DNA from: Amycolatopsis sp. EV170708-02-1
Lineage (GTDB): Bacteria > Actinomycetota > Actinomycetes > Mycobacteriales > Pseudonocardiaceae
Direction of reading: 5' to 3'
Length of the DNA: 64,000 bases
NCBI RefSeq assembly: GCF_022479115.1
Contig: NZ_CP092497.1
Span: forward strand, 2,914,001-2,978,000
Part shown: positions 8,653 to 18,122 of the stretch, piece by piece
How positions within the stretch are numbered: the first letter of the stretch is position 1
Layout: every line of letters begins with the position of its first letter
The notes under the pieces: generated by a model
Databases searched by the model: none
What the model saw: the letters and a program-made list of their open reading frames with translations, nothing else
What the model was told of the DNA's origin: nothing
Made by a program: the position numbers and the translations under genes

Positions 8653-10355
8653 CTTACAAGTGGGTGACGGCCGGCGATGGTGTCCGCCTTTCGGTCCGGG
8701 TGACCGGCGTCGACGACGCGCCCACGGTGGTGCTCGTCCACGGTTACCCGGACAACGGCTCCATGTGGGACGGCATCGCCGCCCTGCTGGAACGCCGTTA
8801 CCGGGTGGTCGTCTACGACGTCCGCGGCGCGGGCCGTTCGGACAAGCCCTCGGGACGTGCGTCCTACAAGCTGGACCAGCTGTCCGAAGACCTCGCCGCG
8901 GTCGTCGACGAGGTCCAGCCCGAGGGCAAGGTCCACCTGCTCGCGCACGACTGGGGCTCGATCCAGACCTGGCATTCGGTCACCGGGGACAGGCTGCGCG
9001 GGCGGCTCGCGTCGTTCACGTCGATCTCCGGGCCGAGCCTCGATCACGCGGGAGCGTGGTTCCGCGCGCAGGTGCGCCCGAACCCGAAGCGTCTCAAGAA
9101 CGCGCTCGTCCAGTGGGCGCATTCGACCTACATCCTCGGTTTCCAGATACCGCTGATCCCGCAGCTGCTCTGGCGCACCGGCGCGATGGGCGCGCTGATC
9201 GGCCGGATGGATCCGGCCGCCGCCGCACCGTCCACTTCGGACGGCCTGTACGGCCTCAACCTGTACCGAGCCAACATGTTCACGCGCCTCTCCCGGCCGA
9301 AGCCGCGGCCCGCCGAAATCCCGGTGCAGGTGCTCGCGCCCACCGGCGACAAGTTCGTCACCACGCCGCTGCAGACCGAGATTGAGCGCTGGGCGCCGGA
9401 CCTCCGGGTCCGCCGGATCGTCGGCACGCACTGGGTGGTCCGCGAGAAGCCCCAGGTGATCGCCGACGCCACCGCCGAGCTGATCGACCACGTCGAAGGC
9501 GGCGAGGAGAGCCGCGCGCTCAAACAGGCCAGGACAAAAGGCTTCGCGCACAAGCTGGTCGTGATCACCGGCGCCGGCAGCGGGATCGGCCGCGCGACGG
9601 CGCTCGCGTTCGCGGACAGGGGCGCGGACGTCGTCATCACCGACATCAACGGATCCGCCGCCGCCGACACCGCGAAACTGCTGCGGGACAAGGGCGCGAC
9701 CGTCGGCGAGTACACAGTGGACTCTTCCGACGCCGAAGCGGTCGAGAAGTTCGCCCAGCAGGTCAAGGAGGAGTTCGGGGTCCCGGACATCGTCGTCAAC
9801 AACGCGGGGATCGGTCTGTCCGGCCCGTTCCTCGACACGACGGTCAAGGACTGGGAACGCCTCATCGACGTGAACCTGTGGGGCGTCATCCACGGCTGCC
9901 GCGTCTTCGCCGAGCAGATGCGCGAGCGGGCCGAAGGCGGCCAGATCGTCAACGTCGCTTCCGCCGCGGCGTACCTGCCGTCGAAGATCCTTTCCGCCTA
10001 CGCCACCACGAAATCGGCGGTGCTGACACTGAGCGTCTGCCTGCGGGCGGAGCTCGCCGCCGAGAACATCGGCGTCACCGCGATCTGCCCCGGCATCGTG
10101 AACACCAACATCACCAGCACCACCCGTTTCGTCGGCGTCGACGACATCGAGCAGAAGCGGCGCCAGAAGTCGAGCAGCAAGCTGTACGCGAAACGCGGCT
10201 TCGGGCCGGAGAAGGTCGCACGCGACATCCTGCGCGCCGTCGAGAAGGACAAGGCGATCCAGCCTTCGACACCGGAGGCCAAGGCCGCGCTCGTCCTCTC
10301 CCGGCTCACCCCGGGACTGCTGCGGGCCGCGGCGAAACTGGACGTCACCCCGTGA
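8649..10355 (+). CDS. Alpha/beta-hydrolase (epoxide hydrolase type) fused to short-chain dehydrogenase, EphD-like
   Basis: A 568-residue bifunctional protein. Residues 1-290 are an alpha/beta hydrolase with HGYPDNG oxyanion loop, nucleophile Asp101 in AHDWGS (epoxide hydrolase/dehalogenase type) and probable base His261. Residues 299-568 are a classical SDR: TGAGSGIG cofactor motif, NNAG, Ser438 and YATTK with Tyr451/Lys455. The same domain order is known in mycobacterial EphD (Rv2214c), linked to mycolate modification, which this genus is thought to lack, so the substrate here is open. The stop overlaps the next gene's GTG. Confidence 0.88.
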   Translation: MSYKWVTAGDGVRLSVRVTGVDDAPTVVLVHGYPDNGSMWDGIAALLERRYRVVVYDVRGAGRSDKPSGRASYKLDQLSEDLAAVVDEVQPEGKVHLLAHDWGSIQTWHSVTGDRLRGRLASFTSISGPSLDHAGAWFRAQVRPNPKRLKNALVQWAHSTYILGFQIPLIPQLLWRTGAMGALIGRMDPAAAAPSTSDGLYGLNLYRANMFTRLSRPKPRPAEIPVQVLAPTGDKFVTTPLQTEIERWAPDLRVRRIVGTHWVVREKPQVIADATAELIDHVEGGEESRALKQARTKGFAHKLVVITGAGSGIGRATALAFADRGADVVITDINGSAAADTAKLLRDKGATVGEYTVDSSDAEAVEKFAQQVKEEFGVPDIVVNNAGIGLSGPFLDTTVKDWERLIDVNLWGVIHGCRVFAEQMRERAEGGQIVNVASAAAYLPSKILSAYATTKSAVLTLSVCLRAELAAENIGVTAICPGIVNTNITSTTRFVGVDDIEQKRRQKSSSKLYAKRGFGPEKVARDILRAVEKDKAIQPSTPEAKAALVLSRLTPGLLRAAAKLDVTP

Positions 10356-10975
10356 CCGGACGCCCGCGCCGGATGTCGCCGGAAGCGCGCCGCGAGGACC
10401 TGATCCGCTCCGCGCTGGACCTGTTCGGCTCGCGCGCGCCCGAACTCGTCACGGTCGACGACATCATCGCCCGCGCCGAGGTCTCCCGGCCGCTGTTCTA
10501 CCGGTACTTCTCGAGCCTGAGAGAACTGCAGGTCGAGGCGCTGAAAACGGTCACCGAAGGGCTCATCGACGGCTTGGCCGGGCTTGAGGAAGGCCCGCCG
10601 GAAACCCGGCTGCGGGCCGCCGTCCGCGGGCTGATCGACGTCGCCGACCACTACCGCGCGGGCTATGTCGCGCTGTTGCGCAGCGGCTCGGTGATCGCGA
10701 CCTCGGAGACGGACGCGGCGATCGACGAGGTCCGCAACCGCGCCGTCGAGCTCATCCTCGGCGCGCTGGGAGTGCCAGAGCCCTCGCCGATGCTCCTGCT
10801 GACGTTGCGCTGCTGGACCGCGGTGGTGGAAGGCGCCCTGCTGAGCTGGCTGCAGGAGCGTTCCGTGCCGCGCGAAGCCCTGGACGGCTGGCTGGTCGAT
10901 CAGCTGACGGCCATGCTCGCGACGACCGAACGACACGAGCAGGCAGTGGGCCTCGTGAGTGGCAAAGACGGTTAG
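10352..10975 (+). CDS. TetR-family regulator, C terminus encoded by a dispersed palindrome
   Basis: A 207-residue TetR protein with its helix-turn-helix at about 15-55 (VTVDDIIARAEVSRPLFYRYF). GTG 10352 overlaps the stop of the hydrolase-SDR gene (GTGA), so it is coupled to it and probably autoregulates the pair through the palindromes at 8626-8652. The last residues (LVSGKDG) and the TAG stop lie inside a 46-bp repeat palindrome (10952-10997) that also occurs twice elsewhere in the window, so the natural C terminus may have been rewritten by arrival of the repeat. Confidence 0.87.
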   Translation: MTGRPRRMSPEARREDLIRSALDLFGSRAPELVTVDDIIARAEVSRPLFYRYFSSLRELQVEALKTVTEGLIDGLAGLEEGPPETRLRAAVRGLIDVADHYRAGYVALLRSGSVIATSETDAAIDEVRNRAVELILGALGVPEPSPMLLLTLRCWTAVVEGALLSWLQERSVPREALDGWLVDQLTAMLATTERHEQAVGLVSGKDG

Positions 10976-10997
10976 AACCGTCCTTGCCGCTCACGAG
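10952..10997. repeat. Dispersed palindrome, class I, copy 1
   Basis: Arms of 22 nt beginning CTCGTGAGTGGCAA, loop AG, two mismatches. It lies between a plus-strand TetR and minus-strand citA. It is nearly identical to 40059-40104 and 56976-57029. Its position suits a bidirectional terminator, although no T-run follows. Confidence 0.85.
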
Positions 10998-11016
10998 ACC
11001 AGACGCACGGCGCGCG

Positions 11017-12168
11017 TCAGGACTGCTTGACGACTAGGTCCCAGCCTTCGACGTCTTCCGGCTTCCGCGGCTCCGGCCCGACGTACTTGGCCGACGGTCG
11101 CACGAGACGGCCGGTCTTCTTCTGCTCCAGGATGTGCGCGGCCCAGCCGGCGGTGCGCGCCGAGCTGAACATCGCGGGCATCATATGCGGCGGCACCTGG
11201 GCGAAGTCCAGGATCACGGCCGCCCAGAACTCGACGTTGGTCTCGATCGGGTGGTCCGGGCGCCGCTCGCGCAGCTCCTTCAGCGCCACCTGCTCCAGCT
11301 CCGCGGCCGCCTCGTAGCGCGACGCGCCGAGCTCCTGGCAGGTCCGGCGCAGCACGCGCGCCCGCGGGTCCTCCGCGCGGTACACGCGGTGCCCGAAGCC
11401 CATCATCCGTTCCTTGCGGTCCAGGATGCCCTTGACCAGGCCGACCGCGTCACCGGTCTTCTCGACCTCTTCGATCATCGGCAGCACCCGCGCCGGCGCG
11501 CCGCCGTGCAGCGGGCCGGACATCGCGCCGATCGCGCCCGACAGCGCCGCGGCGACATCGGCGCCGGTCGAGGCGATGACCCGGGCAGTGAAGGTCGAGG
11601 CGTTGAGGCCGTGCTCGGCGGCCGAGACCCAGTAGGCGTCGATGGCCTTGACGTGGGCCGGGTCCGGCTCGCCGCGCCAGCGGACCATGAAGCGCTCGGT
11701 GATCGACTTCGCCTCGTCGACCCGGGTCTGGGGGACGGCGGGCTGCCCGATGCCGCGGGCGGACTGGGCGACGTACGAAAGCGCCATCACCGAGGCGCGG
11801 GCCAGCTGGTCGCGCGCCTCGTCGTCGGTGATGTCCAGCAGCGGCCGGTAGCCCCAGATGGGGGCGAGCATGGCCAGCGCGGCCTGGACGTCGACCCGGA
11901 CGTCGCCGGTGTGCACCGGCAGCGGGAACGGCTCGGCGGGCGGTAGCCCATGGCCGAAGCGGCTGTCGACGAGAAGACCCCAGACGTCACCGAAGGTCAC
12001 CTTGCCGGCGAGATCCTCGATGTCGACACCGCGGTAACGCAGCGCGCCGCCGTCACGGTCGGGCTCGGCGATTTCGGTCTTGAAGGCGACCACGCCTTCG
12101 AGACCCGGTCGGAAACCGTCGTCGACCTGCTCGGACGGCTGATTGGTGCTGATCGTGGAGGTACTCAC
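11017..12168 (-). CDS. citA: Citrate synthase, CitA type
   Basis: A 383-residue citrate synthase condensing oxaloacetate and acetyl-CoA. Conserved blocks are AAEHGLNASTF (His), GPLHGGAPARV, MGFGHRVYRAEDPRA (catalytic His and Arg) and VEFWAAVILDFAQVP. The sequence closely follows mycobacterial CitA (Rv0889c), the minor non-GltA isozyme. GTG 12168 is preferred because VSTSTISTNQPSEQV precedes the family start and AAAGG lies about 10 nt upstream; a longer frame opens at 12276. A second citrate synthase (gltA) lies at 43126. Confidence 0.93.
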   Translation of the reverse strand: MSTSTISTNQPSEQVDDGFRPGLEGVVAFKTEIAEPDRDGGALRYRGVDIEDLAGKVTFGDVWGLLVDSRFGHGLPPAEPFPLPVHTGDVRVDVQAALAMLAPIWGYRPLLDITDDEARDQLARASVMALSYVAQSARGIGQPAVPQTRVDEAKSITERFMVRWRGEPDPAHVKAIDAYWVSAAEHGLNASTFTARVIASTGADVAAALSGAIGAMSGPLHGGAPARVLPMIEEVEKTGDAVGLVKGILDRKERMMGFGHRVYRAEDPRARVLRRTCQELGASRYEAAAELEQVALKELRERRPDHPIETNVEFWAAVILDFAQVPPHMMPAMFSSARTAGWAAHILEQKKTGRLVRPSAKYVGPEPRKPEDVEGWDLVVKQS

Positions 12169-12459
12169 TGTGGTGAAACCTTTCGATGCGCATTCCCCGG
12201 CTTTGTGTTCATGCGTGGACGGGATACACGCAGCGAAGGCGCGCCTCATCGCACGGATGGACAAACTTTGCTCCACGTCGAGGCCTGGGGCAATCGAAAG
12301 ATGTGGTGCTTTCGGTCACGATTACGAGAACGATTCAGTGAAAAGCACCTTCGTACGCGAAGAGTTACGGCGACGTTCACTTTCCGTGTACCACGTGCCG
12401 ACGTAAATCCTGTGTTTCGAGAACCGGCGGCGGGCGGTTTCCGGTGATAGACCTTTCCC
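12169..12459. other. Intergenic region between citA and ureA
   Basis: About 290 bp without a convincing gene. It must hold the divergent promoters of citA and the urease operon. TAGACC ends 7 nt before the ureA ATG. No conserved RNA or strong palindrome was recognised. Confidence 0.5.
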
Positions 12460-12762
12460 ATGCACCTGAGCCCCCAGGAGCGGGACAAACTGCTCATCCA
12501 CGTCGCGGCGGACGTAGCTCGCAAACGGCTGGAGCGCGGGGTCCTGCTCAACTACCCCGAGGCGGTCGCGCTGATCACCGACCACGTCCTCGAAGGCGCT
12601 CGCGACGGCCGGACGGTGAGCGAGCTCGTCGCGAGCGGGCGGTCGGTGCTCGGCCGGGCGCAGGTGCTGGACGGCGTACCGGAGATGGTCGATTCCGTGC
12701 AGGTCGAAGCCACTTTCCCGGACGGCACGAAGCTCGTCACCGTGCACGACCCGATCGTCTAG
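12460..12762 (+). CDS. ureA: Urease gamma subunit
   Basis: A 100-residue UreA, full family length, with the characteristic core [22 protein letters not shown] and C-terminal [20 protein letters not shown]. It is the first gene of a six-gene plus-strand urease operon. UreA packs with UreB and UreC into the cytosolic nickel enzyme that hydrolyses urea to ammonia and carbamate. The ATG has no clear ribosome site in front, fitting a short-leadered or leaderless transcript. Confidence 0.97.
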   Translation: MHLSPQERDKLLIHVAADVARKRLERGVLLNYPEAVALITDHVLEGARDGRTVSELVASGRSVLGRAQVLDGVPEMVDSVQVEATFPDGTKLVTVHDPIV

Positions 12763-12774
12763 AAAGGGCCGCGA

Positions 12775-13068
12775 GTGCGACCAGGAGAGATCATCACCGG
12801 CGACGCGCCGGTCGAGCTGAACCCGGGCAGGCCGCGGATCCGGCTGCTCGTGCGGAATCTCGGCGACCGGCCCGTCCAGGTCGGTTCGCACTACCATTTC
12901 GCGGCGGTCAATCCGGGGCTCGAATTCGATCGCGAAGCCGCCGGCGGCCATCGGCTCGACGTGCCCGCGGGCACGTCCGTGCGTTTCGAGCCGGGGGTCG
13001 AACGCGAGGTCGACCTCGTCCCGCTGGCCGGGAACCGCGCGGTGCCGGGACTGCGGAAGGAGTCCTGA
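12775..13068 (+). CDS. ureB: Urease beta subunit
   Basis: A 97-residue UreB starting at GTG 12775, 12 nt after ureA, with GAAAGG upstream. Family hallmarks are [15 protein letters not shown], the [16 protein letters not shown] block and [12 protein letters not shown]. Its TGA overlaps the ureC ATG (TGATG), so subunits are co-translated. It is a structural, non-catalytic subunit of urease. Confidence 0.97.
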   Translation: MRPGEIITGDAPVELNPGRPRIRLLVRNLGDRPVQVGSHYHFAAVNPGLEFDREAAGGHRLDVPAGTSVRFEPGVEREVDLVPLAGNRAVPGLRKES

Positions 13069-14789
13069 TGCCATCGATCGATCGTGAGCGGTACGCCGAA
13101 CTGTTCGGCCCGACCACCGGAGACCGGATCCGCCTCGCCGACACCGATTTGCTCATCGAGGTCACCGAAGACCGCAGCATGGGGCCGGCGGGCAGCGGTG
13201 ACGAGGTGCTGTTCGGCGGCGGCAAGGTGATCCGCGAATCCATGGGCCAGGGGATGGCGACCCGAGCCGAAGGCGCGCCCGATCTGATCATCACCGGCGC
13301 GGTGATCCTGGATCATTGGGGGATCGTCAAGGCCGACGTCGGTGTCCGCGACGGCCGGATCGTCGGCATCGGCAAGGCGGGCAACCCGGACACGATGGAC
13401 GGTGTCGACCCCGCGCTGGTCGTCGGACCGTCGACCGAGGTGCTGTCCGGCAACGGGAAGATCCTCACCGCGGGCGGGATCGACTGCCACGTCCACTTCA
13501 TCTGCCCGCAGCTGACCGAAACGGCGCTGGCGTCCGGGCTCACCACGCTCGTCGGTGGCGGGACCGGGCCGGTGGAGGGCAGCAAGGCCACCACGGTCAC
13601 GCCCGGCGCGTGGAACCTCGGCCGGATGCTGCAGGCGATGGACGGCCAGCCGGTCAACGTCCTGTTGCTGGGCAAGGGGAACACCGTCCGGCACGAGGCA
13701 CTGCGCGAACAGCTCGCCGCCGGCGCGGGCGGGTTCAAACTGCACGAGGACTGGGGCAGCACCCCGGCCGCGATCGACGCCTGCCTGACCGTGGCCGGCG
13801 AATCCGGTGTCCAGGTGGCGATCCACACCGACACGCTGAACGAAGCGGGCTTCCTGGAGTCCACTGTGGACGCCATCGGCGGCCGGTCGATCAACGCGTA
13901 TCACACCGAAGGCGCGGGCGGCGGGCACGCGCCGGACATCATCCAGGTCGCCGGGCTGCCCAACATCCTGCCGTCGTCGACGAACCCGACGCGCCCGCAC
14001 ACCGCGAACACCCTCGACGAGCATCTCGACATGCTGGTCGTCTGCCACCACCTGAACCCGTCGGTGCCCGAGGACCTCGCGTTCGCGGAAAGCCGCATCC
14101 GCCCGACGACGATCGCCGCCGAGGATGTCCTGCACGACCTCGGCGCGATTTCCATGATGAGCTCGGACTCGCAGGCGATGGGCCGCATCGGCGAGGTGAT
14201 CATCCGGACCTGGCAGACCGCGCACGTGATGAAACGGCGGCGTGGCGCGCTGCCCGGCGACGGCGCGGCCGACAACCTGCGGGCTCGTCGCTATGTCGCC
14301 AAATACACGATCAACCCCGCGATCGCGCACGGCATGGAGCGCGAGATCGGCTCGGTGGAGGTCGGGAAACTCGCGGATCTCGTGCTGTGGGAGCCGAAGT
14401 TCTTCGGGATCCGGCCGCATGTGGTGCTCAAGGGCGGATTCCCGGCGTGGGCGGCGATGGGCGACGCGAACGCGTCCATCCCGACGCCGCAGCCGGTGCT
14501 TGCGCGGCCGATGTTCGGCGCGGCGCCAGTGGTCGCCGCCGCGAGCGCCTTCCATTTCGTGGCCCCGGAAGCGCTGGAAAGTGGCGTGGCGGAACGGTTC
14601 GGCATCACGCGGAAGCTCGTCCCGGTGTCGAACACCCGATCCAGGGGCAAGGCCGACATGGTGCTCAACGACGCGTTGCCGGAGATCCGGGTGGAGCCGG
14701 ACAGTTTCGCCGTGCACGTCGACGGCGAACTGATCGAGCCGCGGCCGGTGACGGAACTGCCTATGGCGCAAAGGTATTTCCTCTTCTGA
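13068..14789 (+). CDS. ureC: Urease alpha subunit (catalytic)
   Basis: A 573-residue UreC, normal length. Nickel and catalytic residues are present: DCHVH (His141, His143), FKLHEDWG with carbamylated Lys224, AIHTDTLNE (His253), [11 protein letters not shown] (His279), the flap VVCHHLNPS and the Asp in SSDSQAMGR. It hydrolyses urea at a di-nickel centre. The start is the ATG in [15 protein letters not shown]. Its TGA overlaps the ureF ATG (TGATG, 14787-14791). Confidence 0.98.
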   Translation: MPSIDRERYAELFGPTTGDRIRLADTDLLIEVTEDRSMGPAGSGDEVLFGGGKVIRESMGQGMATRAEGAPDLIITGAVILDHWGIVKADVGVRDGRIVGIGKAGNPDTMDGVDPALVVGPSTEVLSGNGKILTAGGIDCHVHFICPQLTETALASGLTTLVGGGTGPVEGSKATTVTPGAWNLGRMLQAMDGQPVNVLLLGKGNTVRHEALREQLAAGAGGFKLHEDWGSTPAAIDACLTVAGESGVQVAIHTDTLNEAGFLESTVDAIGGRSINAYHTEGAGGGHAPDIIQVAGLPNILPSSTNPTRPHTANTLDEHLDMLVVCHHLNPSVPEDLAFAESRIRPTTIAAEDVLHDLGAISMMSSDSQAMGRIGEVIIRTWQTAHVMKRRRGALPGDGAADNLRARRYVAKYTINPAIAHGMEREIGSVEVGKLADLVLWEPKFFGIRPHVVLKGGFPAWAAMGDANASIPTPQPVLARPMFGAAPVVAAASAFHFVAPEALESGVAERFGITRKLVPVSNTRSRGKADMVLNDALPEIRVEPDSFAVHVDGELIEPRPVTELPMAQRYFLF

Positions 14790-15463
14790 TGGATCTCTCC
14801 GCGCTCATCCTCGCCGACTCCCGCTTCCCCGGGGGCGGGCACGTTCATTCCGGCGGTCTCGAAGAGGCCGTCACCCGGAAGCTGATCACGCACGAGCGCG
14901 ATCTGCCCGGGTTCCTCTCCGGGCGGTTGCGGACGGCCGGTGCACTGGCCGCGGTGTTCGCCGCCGCGTCGGCACACGCGGCCGCGCGGAAGGTCCATAG
15001 TGGACACTGGCGGCGGCTCGACCTCGAACTCGACGCCAGGACGCCGTCGCTCGCGCAGCGGGAGGCGTCCCGCGCGCAGGGTCGCGGAACTGCTCGCGCG
15101 GGAAAGGCGGCCTGGCCGTCGCCGGTGCTTTCCCAGCTGCTGAAGGAAACTCCGCGACCGCATCATCCGGTGATCGTCGGCGCGCTGGTCGGGGTGCCCT
15201 TCGACGCCGCGATGGCGGTGGCCTACCTCGCGATCAGCGGTCCCGCGAGCGCGGCCGTACGGCTCCTCGGTCTCGACCCGTTCGCCGTCAACGCCGTCGT
15301 GGCCCGCCTCTCGGAGGAGGTCCGGGAGGTTTCCCGGCGGGCCGCCGAGGTCGCGGGCGACGATCCGGCCGATCTCCCGGCGCCGGGTTCACCGGCGCTC
15401 GATCTGTTCGCCGAGGCACACGCCCGGCATCACCAGGAAGAGGTGCGTCTCTTTGCCAGCTGA
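14789..15463 (+). CDS. ureF: Urease accessory protein UreF
   Basis: A 224-residue UreF, recognised by the N-terminal ADSRFPGGGHVHSGGLEEAV, a variant of the family's PxGxYxxSxGLE block, and the all-helical C-terminal half ending in [12 protein letters not shown]. UreF is the GTPase-regulating partner of UreG and UreD in nickel insertion. It overlaps ureC by one codon end and its last codons overlap the ureG start by 11 nt. No defect seen. Confidence 0.95.
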   Translation: MDLSALILADSRFPGGGHVHSGGLEEAVTRKLITHERDLPGFLSGRLRTAGALAAVFAAASAHAAARKVHSGHWRRLDLELDARTPSLAQREASRAQGRGTARAGKAAWPSPVLSQLLKETPRPHHPVIVGALVGVPFDAAMAVAYLAISGPASAAVRLLGLDPFAVNAVVARLSEEVREVSRRAAEVAGDDPADLPAPGSPALDLFAEAHARHHQEEVRLFAS

Positions 15464-16159
15464 GCACGGTCACGGACATGGTCACGTCCACCCGGTCAAC
15501 TTCGACCCGACCGCCGCGGAACCCGACCACTACGAGCAGGCGCCGACCGCGGGCGCGCGTACCGGATCGGGATCGGCGGACCGGTGGGCAGCGGGAAGAC
15601 CGCGCTCACCGCGGCGCTGTGCCGGGCGCTCGGCGACGAGGTGAACCTCGCCGTCGTCACCAACGACATCTACACCACCGAGGACGCCGATTTCCTGCGC
15701 AAGGCCGGGGTGCTCGACCCGGAGCGGATCGAGGCCGTGCAGACCGGCGCGTGCCCGCACACCGCGATCCGCGACGACATCACCGCGAACCTCGACGCGG
15801 TCGAACGGCTGGAGGAGCGGTTCCCCGGGCTGGACCTGGTGATCATCGAAAGCGGCGGGGACAACCTCACCGCGGTGTTCAGCCGCGGGCTCGCCGACAG
15901 CCAGGTGTTCGTGGTCGACGTCGCGGGTGGCGACAAGGTGCCGCGCAAGGGCGGGCCGGGGGTCACGACGGCGGATCTGCTGGTGATCAACAAGATCGAC
16001 ATCGCGCATCTGGTCGGAGCGGACATGGACGTGATGACCTCGGACGCGCACCGGATGCGCGGTGGCCTGCCGGTGATCACCCAGTCCCTTGTGGACACTC
16101 CGAACGCTCCGGCGGTGGCGGACTGGGTCCGCTCGCTGCTCCCGGTCCGCGCGGGGTGA
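15453..16159 (+). CDS. ureG: Urease accessory GTPase UreG, frame broken by one missing base
   Basis: UreG is the nickel-delivering GTPase. TTG 15453, after AGGAAGAGG, opens a frame with the typical His-rich leader ([11 protein letters not shown]) and reaches EQAPTAG. The GTPase body, starting [15 protein letters not shown] (P loop) and including [24 protein letters not shown] and VINKID, is in another frame with no usable start of its own. Adding one G to the GGG at 15551-15553 joins the parts as [12 protein letters not shown] and gives a normal 235-residue UreG. The TGA overlaps the ureD GTG. Confidence 0.92.
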
Positions 16160-16860
16160 AGGCGCACGCGCGGCTGACCGCCTGCTTCGAGGGCGGCCGG
16201 ACCGTACTGCGTGAGCTGCGCTCGATGGCGCCGCTCACGCTGCTGCCCAAACGAGGCACCGGTGCGACGGCGGTGGTACACCTGGTCAACTCGGCGACCT
16301 CGCCGCTGGGCGGGGACGAGCTGAAGCTGACCATCCGCGTCGGCGCCGGTGCTACGCTGCGGCTTTCCGGGGTCGCGGCGACGATCGCTCTTCCCGGCCT
16401 GCACGGTGAGGGCAGCTCGTCCCTTGTGGACATCGTCGTGGACGATGGTGGTTCTTTGGAGTACCTGCCGGAGCCGACCGTGGTGACCGCCCGGGCGCGG
16501 CACTCCGCCGTGTTCCGGGCCGCGCTGGCTCCGGAGGCCTACCTGCACACGCGGGAGGTCCTGGTCCTGGGGCGTGCAGGTGAGCGCCCCGGCTCCTTGG
16601 TGACCACGCAACACGTGACCCGAGGTGATGTGCCTGTGTTGCGGCAGACGCTGGAGATCGGAGACTCCACTTTGGACTCCAGTCTGGCGCACCTGGCCGG
16701 GCGGCGGGTGCTGGCGACCGACCTGGTCGTCGGTGGTCCTTCGCTGCCCGCGGCTTCCGGTGAGTGGTGGTCGCGTACGCCTTTGGCCGCCGGCGGGACG
16801 CTCACGACCTCCTTGGCGCCGGATGCCGTGACCGCGCTCCGCGTGTTCGAAGGGAGCTGA
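16156..16860 (+). CDS. ureD: Urease accessory protein UreD
   Basis: A 234-residue UreD, the scaffold that binds apo-urease and UreF/UreG during nickel incorporation. Visible family features are [33 protein letters not shown] spread over residues 20-55 and [16 protein letters not shown] in the middle. The GTG start overlaps the ureG stop (GTGA, 16156-16159). It ends the operon and is followed at once by a long palindrome cluster shared with the convergent lipase gene. Confidence 0.93.
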   Translation: MKAHARLTACFEGGRTVLRELRSMAPLTLLPKRGTGATAVVHLVNSATSPLGGDELKLTIRVGAGATLRLSGVAATIALPGLHGEGSSSLVDIVVDDGGSLEYLPEPTVVTARARHSAVFRAALAPEAYLHTREVLVLGRAGERPGSLVTTQHVTRGDVPVLRQTLEIGDSTLDSSLAHLAGRRVLATDLVVGGPSLPAASGEWWSRTPLAAGGTLTTSLAPDAVTALRVFEGS

Positions 16861-16888
16861 AGGACGCTTTCCCCGCGTCTCATGCGAC

Positions 16889-16931
16889 GAAAGGGCCCTT
16901 CACCGCATCGCATGCGGCGAAGGGCCCTTTC
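16889..16931. repeat. Palindrome, class II (GAAGG...CTTTC type), between ureD and lipase
   Basis: Arms of 20 nt starting GAAAGGGCCCTTCACC, 3-nt loop, one mismatch. A third, diverged half-unit (GAAGGACGCTTTCCCCGCGT) lies immediately to the left. It separates convergent genes, so it is probably a bidirectional terminator. Confidence 0.8.
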
Positions 16932-16939
16932 AGCCCACG

Positions 16940-18031
16940 TCAGAACTTGGTGCCCAGCCAGGTCATCGCGACCGGGCCACCCGCGGAGACGCCACCGATG
17001 TGTTCCAGCAGCGGGAACTCCTGCCAGGTGACGTCGGCGCCGAGGGCCTGGTAGCGGTCGCGCAGGCCCTTGCCGACCGAAAGCGGGATCAGTTCGTCCA
17101 GCGACGCGTGGTACAGGAAGACCGGCGCGCCCGGTTTGGTCTTGCCCGCCAGGTTCTCGCCGAGCCGGGCCTGCCAGCGCGGGTCCGACGAGACGTTCGG
17201 AACGGTCGTGAAGTCGTTGAGCCGCGCGAAAGGCGTCGCCGCGCCGAGTTCGACGGTGCACGCTTCCTTGACCTTCGCGACGGCCTTCTCGCCCTTCGCG
17301 TTGAGCACTTCGGTGAACGGCAGTTCCGGATACGCGGTCGCGTAGCCGACAGCGGCGCCGAGCACCAGCCCGAACGCCGGACCGCCGTCGTTGAACTTCA
17401 GGACCGCGTTCAGATCCGCCGGCACCCCGCCTTCCGCGACGCCGACCAGGTTGATTTCGGGTGCGTAGGACGGCTGCAGTTCGCCGGCGAACGCCGCGGC
17501 CTGGCCTCCTTGCGAGTAGCCGAAAACGCCGACCGGGCCGGTCTTGGACAGGCCCGCCTCGGGGACGTTCGAGGCGGCGCGTGCGGCGTCGAGGACTGCC
17601 CGGCCCTCGGACTGGCCGACGGCGTAGGTGTGCGTGCCCGGGGTGCCGAGGCCTTCGTAGTCGGTCACGACGACCGCCCAGCCGCGCGAAAGCGCTTGGC
17701 TCATCAGGAGGACCTCGTTCTCGGACCCGTTCGTCAGCCGGGTCGACGGCGCGCAGCGGTCACCGAGGCCGTGGGTGCCGACGGCGTAGCTGACCAGCGG
17801 GCGCGCGCCCTTCGTCCATGGCGTGCGCGGGACCAGCAGGATGCCCGACACCGTGTTCGGCTGTCCCGTCGCCGAAGTGGAGCGGTAGTGGAGTTTCCAG
17901 GCCTTCGCCGGGGCGGTGGCGACGACCGGTTTGTAGTCGACCAGGTCACCCGGCGCGCTCGGCGCGGCTTGCGCGGCGGGCGCGCCGATCAGGGTGGCTG
18001 CGAGGGCTGAGACCAGAACTGTCCGAAGCAC
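16940..18031 (-). CDS. Secreted lipase (secretory lipase family)
   Basis: A 363-residue secreted alpha/beta hydrolase. GTG 18031 follows GGAGG at 5 nt and gives a Sec signal peptide of about 27 residues ending AAQAAPS. The nucleophile is Ser in GVFGYSQGG; Asp in YHASLDELIP and His in LLEHIGG complete the triad. The fold and VVVTDYEGLGTPGTHTY match actinobacterial LIP-type triacylglycerol lipases. It is divergent from a TetR gene 91 nt away, which may control it. Confidence 0.9.
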   Translation of the reverse strand: MLRTVLVSALAATLIGAPAAQAAPSAPGDLVDYKPVVATAPAKAWKLHYRSTSATGQPNTVSGILLVPRTPWTKGARPLVSYAVGTHGLGDRCAPSTRLTNGSENEVLLMSQALSRGWAVVVTDYEGLGTPGTHTYAVGQSEGRAVLDAARAASNVPEAGLSKTGPVGVFGYSQGGQAAAFAGELQPSYAPEINLVGVAEGGVPADLNAVLKFNDGGPAFGLVLGAAVGYATAYPELPFTEVLNAKGEKAVAKVKEACTVELGAATPFARLNDFTTVPNVSSDPRWQARLGENLAGKTKPGAPVFLYHASLDELIPLSVGKGLRDRYQALGADVTWQEFPLLEHIGGVSAGGPVAMTWLGTKF

Positions 18032-18122
18032 CGTTGCCTCCAGTTTGGTAATCGAGATTTTCGCAATGTAGGCGGTGTTGCTAGCATCTGGCAATCCCTG
18101 TTACCGAATCGGGGGAGGTCGA

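Noticed and set aside
12891..14771. A long open frame antisense to ureC (626 codons)
   Set aside because: It mirrors the third-position GC bias of ureC and encodes Arg/Gly/Asp-rich low-complexity sequence with no family features. Similar long antisense frames over cvnA (20229-22388) and the acyl-CoA ligase region (60665-63340) were rejected for the same reason.
15453..16159. Programmed ribosomal frameshifting in ureG
   Set aside because: No slippery heptamer or downstream pseudoknot is apparent, other ureG genes are not frameshifted, and four other genes show the same single-base defect at G/C runs.
18032..18122. An operator from GGTAA and TTACC half-sites
   Set aside because: The half-sites are about 45 nt apart, too far for a single dimer site, and no other symmetry supports them.
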